Shown here one piece after another: positions 1 to 5,291 of a DNA stretch of 7,085 bases. Position 1 is the stretch's first letter. Every line of letters starts with the position of its first letter. The translations under genes were made by a program, and so were the position numbers. Location: NCBI GenBank assembly GCA_947460915.1, contig CANHKJ010000156.1, positions 1-7,085 on the forward strand, given 5' to 3'. The notes under the pieces are model-generated. The model saw only the letters and a program-made list of their open reading frames with translations, was not told the DNA's origin and made no database searches. The DNA comes from Verrucomicrobiia bacterium. GTDB taxonomy: Bacteria; Verrucomicrobiota; Verrucomicrobiia; Verrucomicrobiales; Akkermansiaceae.

Positions 1-42
1 GACAAGCACGTCAATCAACTTGAGATCAGGCTTTGCCTTTTG

Positions 43-243
43 CTATGCCTCAAGTTTGGCGAGATCCGCGGCATTGTTGATCCACATCGTGATGCCATCG
101 AAGCCGATGCCATCGATGCTATGAATTTGCTCTGCTGGTGTTTTGCCCCGTAGATCGAAATCAAAGACCCCGAAAGGATTCGCCGCAGCGGTAAAGGAAG
201 CGGACATCGGAAGGAATGCCATGATAGAGAAGAGAGTTTTCAT
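43..243 (-). CDS. Secreted protein resembling the N-terminus of a sugar-phosphate isomerase/epimerase-like TIM barrel, cut short by an in-frame TAG
   Basis: From the ATG at 243-241 this reads 66 codons to a TAG at 45-43. Residues 1 to about 21 (MKTLFSIMAFLPMSASFTAAA) look like a Sec signal peptide: a Lys near the start, a hydrophobic core and small residues before a probable cleavage site. The mature part starts NPFGVFDFDLRGK and includes EQIHSIDGIGFDGI, which resembles the first strand and helix of xylose-isomerase-like TIM barrels; whole members of that family are usually about 250-300 residues. After the TAG the same frame continues without a stop to the window edge as QKAKPDLKLIDVLV, which reads like the next helix and strand. 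The gene is therefore either truncated by a nonsense change or affected by a base error. An in-frame ATG at 312-310 exists, but starting there would place the signal peptide inside the protein, so the 243 start is preferred. It lies 89 nt after sufD and may be a separate unit. The family call is from sequence feel only. Confidence 0.5.
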   Translation of the reverse strand: MKTLFSIMAFLPMSASFTAAANPFGVFDFDLRGKTPAEQIHSIDGIGFDGITMWINNAADLAKLEA

Positions 244-299
244 GTTGCTACTCAATTCTCTAGCAAACGGCGATGGCTGTGGCAAGGGTAGATGAACCC

Positions 300-319
300 A
301 AGGGGATTGCAAATCCCTT
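300..319 (-). terminator. Weak hairpin after sufD, possible terminator
   Basis: On the plus strand AAGGGGATT (300-308) and AATCCCTT (312-319) form an 8-bp stem with one bulged G and a 3-nt loop. It lies 13 nt after the sufD stop codon in the direction of transcription. On the minus strand the stem is followed by GGGTTC rather than a run of T, so it is not a canonical rho-independent terminator. It could be an attenuator, an mRNA 3'-end stabiliser or chance. Confidence 0.3.
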
Positions 320-332
320 CTCCCGATTTTCG

Positions 333-1631
333 TTAGGATTTCAAAGTCGCAAATTTTTCATCAAGCATGCGCAGGATGTATGTCTCAGAAGCTTCGTGAG
401 CGAGACGGGAGATGACCTCGATCGAGAATCCGCGTGCGATGAGTTGTCGGGCAGTATCAGAATGAATGCCGCGCGCGCGAAGGTAGAAAATTTCCTCTTC
501 GCTGATTTGGGAACTGGTGCTGCCGTGACTGCATTTCACATCATCCGCATTGATTTCCAATCCAGGCATTGAGTTTGCTTCGCAGGCATTTGACATCAAC
601 AAGTTGCGGCAAGTTTGATAGGCATCGGTGCGGTGCGCGCCTTCATCAACGAAGATCAATCCCGAGAAAATCGTGCGCGATTCATCGTAGAGCGAGTTTT
701 TATATAACAAATCCGAATACGCACCGGGAGAAACGTGATGCTGGAACGTGCGCAGATCGTATTCCTGATCATGGCTTGGAACAGAGACGGCAAACATGTA
801 GGAGCGGGATTCTTCGCCGAGCAATCGGCAGATCGATTCGCTGCGCGCCCAAGCCGCACCGGTGTGGAGTTGGAAGCTTGTTGCGACAGCCGAAGCCGAA
901 ATTTCGCTCGCATTCACCGAGATGATCTTGCTTTCCGTATTGAGCGCCTGAACGACGGAATACTGGAGATTCGCCGCTTTTTCCGCGATCAGATCATTGA
1001 CGGCAATCGTCCATGTAGCATCGCGTTCATTGATCGATTGAAACGTTTCGATCACACGCACTTGCGCCTTTTCTCCAGCGACGATCAGAGTATGGGGAAA
1101 GGTGGCCTGATGTTGGCCTTGGACCCAATGGAAAATCTCGATCGGATGCTCGACAACCACGCCCGCAGGAACGTGAATGAACATGCCATTGCTCAGATGC
1201 GCGGTGTGCAGATCGGTAAATTTTTTCGATCCCAAGGTGGCAGGATGGCGCATGAAATATTGTTCCACCAACTCCGAGTGAGACAACAAGGCCTCAGCCA
1301 GCGGCATGCAGATGACACTTTTTGGCAAATGATTGATCGCAAGTGCGAAACCATCGTTAACGAACACAAACTTTGCTGAGAACTGTTCCAGACCTTTCGA
1401 GCGCTGAATCAGTTCACTAGCTTCGCCAAGAAATTCCGCGCGAGTGGTAGCAGAAAAATCCAGCTCTTTGAGCGAAGAGAAACGCCATGGTTCATCGCCG
1501 CGTTTGGGTGCAGCAGTCTGCTGAAACGAAGTCCATGCGGCCTCTTGCGTGCGTGCAAACCAAGCGGGAAACACGGCAGAGGTACGAGGAGCTTCGGTGA
1601 GAATCGATGGTTGAGAAATCGCGGTAGGCAT
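333..1631 (-). CDS. sufD: Fe-S cluster assembly scaffold protein SufD
   Basis: A 432-residue SufD, close to the usual length (about 420). SufD pairs with SufB and two SufC ATPases in the cytosolic SufBC2D complex that builds Fe-S clusters. Residues 1-130 are the variable helical N-terminal part (PWRFSSLKELDF at about 48-59). From about 140 follows the beta-helix core, including FIHVPAGVVVEHPI (151-164). The C-terminal part carries PGLEINADDVKCSHGS (356-371), where H369 corresponds to the His of E. coli SufD (H360) at the SufB-SufD interface implicated in nascent cluster assembly. The helical tail contains SEEEIFYLRARGI (377-389), a SufB/SufD family hallmark. It is the last suf gene here, 117 nt after sufB. 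The ATG at 1631-1629 is the first Met before the family-typical N-terminus. No SD precedes it; the upstream tract is pyrimidine-rich (CTTTTTTCCACC). All key residues are present, so it should be functional. Confidence 0.96.
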   Translation of the reverse strand: MPTAISQPSILTEAPRTSAVFPAWFARTQEAAWTSFQQTAAPKRGDEPWRFSSLKELDFSATTRAEFLGEASELIQRSKGLEQFSAKFVFVNDGFALAINHLPKSVICMPLAEALLSHSELVEQYFMRHPATLGSKKFTDLHTAHLSNGMFIHVPAGVVVEHPIEIFHWVQGQHQATFPHTLIVAGEKAQVRVIETFQSINERDATWTIAVNDLIAEKAANLQYSVVQALNTESKIISVNASEISASAVATSFQLHTGAAWARSESICRLLGEESRSYMFAVSVPSHDQEYDLRTFQHHVSPGAYSDLLYKNSLYDESRTIFSGLIFVDEGAHRTDAYQTCRNLLMSNACEANSMPGLEINADDVKCSHGSTSSQISEEEIFYLRARGIHSDTARQLIARGFSIEVISRLAHEASETYILRMLDEKFATLKS

Positions 1632-1748
1632 GGTGGAAAAAAGAAAATGTAAGAAGAATAATCAGATCTTAGATGAGAGAACGAAAAGGCTTACGAATGA
1701 GTGGCATGATCAAAAACAGGAGAGAGTCAGAATCACGCATCGTCATAA
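1632..1748 (-). other. 117-nt sufB-sufD intergenic gap with a possible 25-codon ORF
   Basis: This gap is clearly longer than the others in the operon (19 and 50 nt). It holds a small ORF from the ATG at 1746-1744, two bases after the sufB stop, to a TAA at 1671-1669. The ORF encodes 25 residues with a hydrophobic centre (SLLFLIMPLI) and basic residues towards the C-terminus (RKPFRS). There is no SD and I recognise no homologue, so chance is the default explanation. The last 35 nt before sufD are pyrimidine-rich on the coding strand. I see no convincing promoter or strong hairpin. Confidence 0.2.
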
Positions 1749-3188
1749 TTAACCGACACTGCCTTCCATTTCGAGGTCGATGAGACGTTTGAGTTCTACG
1801 CTGTATTCCATCGGGAATTCGCGCACGAGATCGTTGATGAATCCGTTCACAGCAAGGGACATCGCAGCACCTTCGCTGATACCGCGTTGCATCATATAGA
1901 ACAACATTTCCTGAGAAACCTGACTGACGCTGGCCTCGTGCTGAGTCGCGTGTTGATTGCCTTTCACAGTGATCGCCGGGTAGGTATCCGTGCGTGATTT
2001 TGAGTTGATCAACAAGGCATCACACTCGGTGTTGTTTTTGCAACCTTTGAGGTGCTTGGGAATGTGCACTTGGCCACGATAGGTCGAACGACCTGTGCCG
2101 ACGGAAATCGATTTAGATACTACGTTACTAGTAGTTTCGTCAGCGGCGTGGATCATTTTCGCACCCGTATCTTGGTGCTGACCTGTATTGGCAAGAGCGA
2201 TCGAAATCACTTCGCCGCGGGCACGACGACCTTTCATCACAACGCCTGGGTATTTCATGGTGAGACGCGAACCAATGTTGCAGTCGATCCAGCGGACCTC
2301 GGCATCTTCCATCGCGAGGCCGCGTTTGGTGACGAGGTTGAAAACATTCGACGACCAGTTTTGCACGGTCACGTATTGGATTTTTGCACCCTTGAGAGCT
2401 ACGAGTTCGACAACAGCGGAGTGCAAGGTAGCGGTCTCGAATTTCGGTGCGGTGCAACCTTCCATGTACATCACCTCAGCGCCTTCATCAGCGATGATGA
2501 GTGTACGCTCGAACTGGCCAAACGATTCCGAATTGATGCGAAAGTAGGCTTGCAGGGGTTGCTTCAGCTTCACGCCTTTGGGAATGTAGATGAACGAACC
2601 ACCCGAAAACACAGCAGAGTTCAGTGCGGAGAATTTGTTGTCGCCCGTAGGAATCACCTTGCCGAACCAAGGGCGGAAAATTTCCTCGTGCTCCTTGAGT
2701 CCCTCGGTGGAGTTGACAAAAATCACGCCTTGTTTGGTGAGTTCTTCTTTGACGTTTGAATACGCGGCCTCGGAGTCGAATTGTGCCTCCACACCGGCGA
2801 GAAAGGCACGCTCTTGTTGCGGAATGCCGAGACGCTCAAAGGTCTCTAACACATCGGCAGGCACATCATCCCAGGAACGCTTCGGTTTTTCCCCATCGGA
2901 CAAATAATAGCGAATCTGATCGAAGTCAATGTTGTTCAGGTCTTCCGTTGCCCAATTGGTCGGCATCGGTTTATCACGGAACACTTTCAAGGCACGATGA
3001 CGGAATTCACGCACCCACTGCGGATCATTTTTGACATCGCAAATGTAGTCCACCGTTTTTTCCGTTAGGCCACGGCCCGCATCAAATTTATTGCGCTCAG
3101 GAAAGGTGAAATCGCCGATCGTACGGTCGATGTTCACGGCTTCGGCGGTTTCCGAGTCGAGCGTTTCAGGAATGTAATCGAGGGACAT
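1749..3188 (-). CDS. sufB: Fe-S cluster assembly scaffold protein SufB
   Basis: A 479-residue SufB, the scaffold subunit that receives sulfur from the desulfurase system and assembles the nascent Fe-S cluster with SufD and SufC. Diagnostic blocks are EFRHRALKVF (61-70), FIYIPKGVKLKQPL (199-212), YFRINSESFGQFERTLI (215-231), YMEGCTAP (241-248), TGAKMIHAADETTSNVVSKS (341-360), TYRGQVHIPK (369-378) and the terminal EGSVG. C389 in NNTECDALL corresponds to the essential E. coli Cys405. C245 corresponds to Cys254, at the start of the sulfur-transfer path. H417/E418 in QHEAS correspond to the conserved His-Glu near the active Cys. It lacks the N-terminal multi-Cys insert of E. coli SufB and looks closer to the shorter Gram-positive/actinobacterial type. 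It lies 50 nt after sufC. The ATG at 3188-3186 gives the normal N-terminus, and no SD is visible. Confidence 0.97.
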   Translation of the reverse strand: MSLDYIPETLDSETAEAVNIDRTIGDFTFPERNKFDAGRGLTEKTVDYICDVKNDPQWVREFRHRALKVFRDKPMPTNWATEDLNNIDFDQIRYYLSDGEKPKRSWDDVPADVLETFERLGIPQQERAFLAGVEAQFDSEAAYSNVKEELTKQGVIFVNSTEGLKEHEEIFRPWFGKVIPTGDNKFSALNSAVFSGGSFIYIPKGVKLKQPLQAYFRINSESFGQFERTLIIADEGAEVMYMEGCTAPKFETATLHSAVVELVALKGAKIQYVTVQNWSSNVFNLVTKRGLAMEDAEVRWIDCNIGSRLTMKYPGVVMKGRRARGEVISIALANTGQHQDTGAKMIHAADETTSNVVSKSISVGTGRSTYRGQVHIPKHLKGCKNNTECDALLINSKSRTDTYPAITVKGNQHATQHEASVSQVSQEMLFYMMQRGISEGAAMSLAVNGFINDLVREFPMEYSVELKRLIDLEMEGSVG

Positions 3189-3238
3189 AAAAGTGTTGTG
3201 GTGAGATGTAAGTGAAAGTCAAAACGAGCAAAAGGACA

Positions 3239-3991
3239 TTACGCTGTGGCAAGTTCCTTGAGGAAATCGTAGCCAGTTTCTTCGAGCTCTAGTGCAAGCT
3301 CAGGACCGCCAGAGCGGACGATCTGACCGGCAGACATCACGTGCACGTAATCGGGTGCGATGTAGTCGAGCAAGCGTTGGTAGTGCGTGATAAGGAGGAA
3401 TCCGCGATCGGCGGAACGCATCGCATTCACGCCTTTGGCGACGATTTTCAAGGCATCAATGTCGAGGCCAGAGTCGGTCTCATCGAGGATCGAGTACTTT
3501 GGCTCAAGCATCATCAATTGCAGGATCTCGTTGCGCTTTTTCTCACCACCCGAAAAGCCTTCATTCACCGAGCGAGCGGTGAATTTGCGATCCATCTCGA
3601 GCAAGTCCATTTTTGCGTAGAGATTCTTGTAATAAGCCACGGCATCAATGTCTTGGCCTTTCGGTAAGCGGGCTTGCAGAGCTGCGCGGATGAAGTTGGC
3701 ATTCGATACACCCGGAACTTCTGCTGGATATTGGAAGGCAAGAAACACACCAGCGCGCGAGCGTTGATCGATGTCCATTTCAAGAATATCGACGCCATCC
3801 AAGGTGACCGAGCCACCTGTGACGATGTAGCTTTCGTGGCCAGAGATCACTTTGGAAAGTGTCGATTTGCCCGAGCCGTTGGGCCCCATGATGGCATGGA
3901 CTTCGCCGGTGGGGATTTCAAGATTCACTCCGTTGAGGATCGGGGTTCCGTCTTCGAGAGTGGCGTGCAGATTTTCGATGAGTAGGGACAT
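3239..3991 (-). CDS. sufC: Fe-S cluster assembly ATPase SufC
   Basis: A 250-residue ABC-type ATPase, the length of E. coli SufC (248). It has no membrane segments. SufC hydrolyses ATP to drive conformational change in the SufB-SufD scaffold. Visible motifs, in order: Walker A GPNGSGKST (36-44); Q-loop FLAFQYP with Q87; signature FSGGEKKRNEILQ (146-158), the SufC-specific form; Walker B YSILDE (166-171) with catalytic E171; D-loop SGLD (174-177); and H-loop LITHYQRLLDYI with H203. All catalytic residues are intact. It is the first structural gene of the operon, 19 nt after the Fur-family regulator, so the two are almost certainly co-transcribed. The start is the ATG at 3991-3989 (MSLLIENLHA, typical SufC). 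The upstream sequence CCCACCAATCATC has no SD. Confidence 0.98.
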   Translation of the reverse strand: MSLLIENLHATLEDGTPILNGVNLEIPTGEVHAIMGPNGSGKSTLSKVISGHESYIVTGGSVTLDGVDILEMDIDQRSRAGVFLAFQYPAEVPGVSNANFIRAALQARLPKGQDIDAVAYYKNLYAKMDLLEMDRKFTARSVNEGFSGGEKKRNEILQLMMLEPKYSILDETDSGLDIDALKIVAKGVNAMRSADRGFLLITHYQRLLDYIAPDYVHVMSAGQIVRSGGPELALELEETGYDFLKELATA

Positions 3992-4010
3992 GATGATTGG
4001 TGGGAAAATG

Positions 4011-4442
4011 TTAGGATTGTGGTGAAATGGTGCCGCGGAGAGTGAGTTCGATGTTCGAGACAGAAGTGCCTGGAGGCAGATCGAGGAAATCTTCCAGCTT
4101 TACGCCCGGCTTGAACGTCACATCGTGAATGACGCCGGTTTTTTGGTCGTGAAAATGACCGTGCTCGTGAAGATTCGGGCAATAGCGGCAGGATTCGCGA
4201 TCGAAATGCACCTGACGGATGATGCCGTGCTGAGTTAGGGCCTCGAGGCAATTGTAGACCGTGGCGAGAGAAATTTGTGGCAACCGATATTTCACTGCGA
4301 GGAAAAGATCCTGGGCCGTCGGGTGGACGCGATTTTCTACGAGGGACTTGTAGACTTCGCGGCGCTGACGGGTCATGCGCAGACCATTGATTTCCGCTGG
4401 GAAATCATCGTGCTCTGGAGTATTATCGGTGTTGCTGACCAT
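4011..4442 (-). CDS. Fur-superfamily iron/haem-responsive regulator, Irr-like, heading the suf operon
   Basis: A 143-residue Fur-family transcription factor. Residues 21-80 form the winged helix: LRMTRQRREVYKSLV is helix 1-2, and PQISLATVYNCLEALTQHGI (55-74) holds the DNA-recognition helix typical of Fur/PerR. The C-terminal dimerisation domain (about 81-143) has HEHGHFHD (92-99) where the metal-site histidines lie. The CxxC normally found just after these is replaced by DQKT, and there is no second CxxC near the C-terminus, so the structural zinc site of Fur and PerR is missing. HFHDQKTGVIHDV resembles the corresponding stretch of alphaproteobacterial Irr. Two Cys precede the His run (C85, C88), and C88-P89 is a Cys-Pro dipeptide of the kind that can ligate haem. 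Position at the head of the suf operon suggests control of Fe-S assembly and probably of itself, through the palindrome at 4481-4493. The family is certain; the Irr affinity and the signal are inference. M1 is used; Met23 is an alternative start but lies at the edge of the domain. No SD is visible. Confidence 0.92.
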   Translation of the reverse strand: MVSNTDNTPEHDDFPAEINGLRMTRQRREVYKSLVENRVHPTAQDLFLAVKYRLPQISLATVYNCLEALTQHGIIRQVHFDRESCRYCPNLHEHGHFHDQKTGVIHDVTFKPGVKLEDFLDLPPGTSVSNIELTLRGTISPQS

Positions 4443-4480
4443 GTTGGGTGGCGAAAACTAGCCCAACTTTTTCAGAAAGC

Positions 4481-4493
4481 AAGAATGATTCTT
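4481..4493. promoter_or_regulatory. 6-1-6 palindrome, candidate Fur/Irr-family operator
   Basis: AAGAATGATTCTT is a perfect inverted repeat of two 6-base arms around one central base, the geometry used by Fur/PerR-family dimers. Read on the minus strand it is AAGAATCATTCTT, and its 11-base core AGAATCATTCT fits the central RGAAYNRTTCY of the rhizobial Irr box (ICE) as I recall it; the outer A/T positions of that motif are not conserved here. It lies 39 nt upstream of the regulator's start codon and just downstream of the proposed -10, overlapping the likely transcription start. That placement suits repression of the whole fur-sufCBD operon. Binding is not shown. Confidence 0.55.
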
Positions 4494-4499
4494 ATTTTT

Positions 4500-4528
4500 A
4501 TTACTATTTCTTGTATCACAAATCTCAA
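4500..4528 (-). promoter_or_regulatory. Candidate promoter of the fur-sufCBD operon
   Basis: On the minus strand a -35-like TTGAGA (4528-4523) is separated by 17 nt from a -10-like AGTAAT (4505-4500), in an AT-rich stretch between the membrane-protein stop and the regulator start. The -35 overlaps the TGA stop of the upstream gene. The match to sigma-70 consensus is moderate. A small TTGT-ATC-ACAA inverted repeat (4511-4521) sits in the spacer. No intrinsic terminator separates the operon from the upstream gene, so readthrough into it is possible. Confidence 0.35.
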
Positions 4529-5127
4529 CGCCAAAATGCAAAGGCGCAGACGATTAAAATCACCCCGTAGAGTGCTCCCGCGATGCTAAGCGCCTTCCAC
4601 CGACCAGCAGTCGCAGTCGCCCAAGTCACGGCATCACGGAAAAGATAGGGCATGCCTACGAAAAAGAGTGACGCGATGACAAGTCCGTAGGTCCAAAACG
4701 GAATTAGCAATCGGCTCATCGGATCTTTCAAAAAGGCCGCATCCAGCAAAGGCTGCGCCACCAATAGTCCCAACAACCCCAAAGCACGCACCGACAAAAA
4801 CTCACGAATCGACATCGCCACCAAAACGAAAATCACCGGCAAAAGGAGACGCAAAATCGGCTTCACCGCATTGAATTCCGTCATGTCCATCGCCAAAAAA
4901 CTGATCCAGCCCTTGCCTTCGGGAGCGATCAATAGCCAAAACCAAGCCATACCAATGCCAAGAATCACTTGGCCAATTTTCTGGTTGCGTGGAAATTTCA
5001 CCAAAAACTGCTGCACGGCGGGGGCCTTGACTAACATCACCACATGCAACAACAGCAGAAACACGCCCAATGCCACTCCGGTGGAAAATAACCCGAGTCG
5101 TTCGTAAAGGTGCATGGATGTGCTCAT
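4525..5127 (-). CDS. Six-helix integral membrane protein of unknown function
   Basis: A 200-residue protein that I do not recognise. Hydrophobic stretches suggest six transmembrane helices: about 12-33 (GVALGVFLLLLHVVMLV), 51-68 (GQVILGIGMAWFWLLI), 90-106, 112-132, 141-163 (FWTYGLVIASLFFVGMPYLF) and 178-198. Loops are short. The first cytoplasm-like loop is basic and contains KFPRNQK (44-50). The loop around 70-89 (EGKGWISFLAMDMTEFNA) is the longest conserved-looking polar segment. There is no cleavable signal peptide, no obvious catalytic motif and no soluble domain. Two starts are possible: the ATG at 5127-5125, used here, and Met5 at 5115-5113; neither has an SD. It is read in the same direction as the suf operon, 82 nt upstream of the regulator. 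A role in iron or Fe-S metabolism cannot be claimed from position alone. Confidence 0.8.
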   Translation of the reverse strand: MSTSMHLYERLGLFSTGVALGVFLLLLHVVMLVKAPAVQQFLVKFPRNQKIGQVILGIGMAWFWLLIAPEGKGWISFLAMDMTEFNAVKPILRLLLPVIFVLVAMSIREFLSVRALGLLGLLVAQPLLDAAFLKDPMSRLLIPFWTYGLVIASLFFVGMPYLFRDAVTWATATAGRWKALSIAGALYGVILIVCAFAFWR

Positions 5128-5223
5128 CGAGGGATGTTCTTAGGTGAGCTTAGACCGATGTGCAAGCCAAATCATCATGCATAGGCGAGGCGCACACCTG
5201 AAACGCTGACTATCTCATTTCAT

Positions 5224-5263
5224 AAAAAAAGCCCCGCCAATGCTTAACACATCGGCGGGGCTT
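5224..5263 (-). terminator. Strong rho-independent terminator after the Ig-domain protein gene
   Basis: AAGCCCCGCC (5229-5238) and GGCGGGGCTT (5254-5263) form a perfect 10-bp GC-rich stem. After one A-C mismatch, ATG/CAT (5240-5242 and 5250-5252) adds three more pairs around a 7-nt loop. On the minus strand the stem runs straight into seven T (5230-5224). It starts 28 nt after the stop of the modular protein gene and ends about 100 nt before the membrane-protein start. The plus-strand side is not T-rich, so it acts mainly for minus-strand transcripts. Confidence 0.93.
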
Positions 5264-5291
5264 GATGTTAACAATGAATGATCCGCGACAA

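Noticed and set aside
43..312. Earlier ATG at 312 giving an 89-residue version of the isomerase-like fragment
   Set aside because: It would bury the signal peptide 23 residues inside the protein and start within the hairpin after sufD.
735..1379. Plus-strand ORF of 214 codons antisense to sufD
   Set aside because: Shadow of sufD, with no family resemblance, start signal or neighbours on that strand.
2052..2759. Plus-strand ORF of 235 codons antisense to sufB
   Set aside because: It lies wholly inside a strongly conserved sufB, has no recognisable domain and an unlikely composition, and is explained by codon usage of the true gene.
4511..4521. TTGTATCACAA inverted repeat as a second operator
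   Set aside because: Four-base arms around three bases are short enough to arise by chance in AT-rich DNA; mentioned only within the promoter entry.
5128..5220. Promoter for the membrane-protein gene (TTGCAC, 17 nt, TAAGAA)
   Set aside because: Only about half of the consensus bases match and the -10 would sit only 9 nt from the start codon; too weak to annotate.
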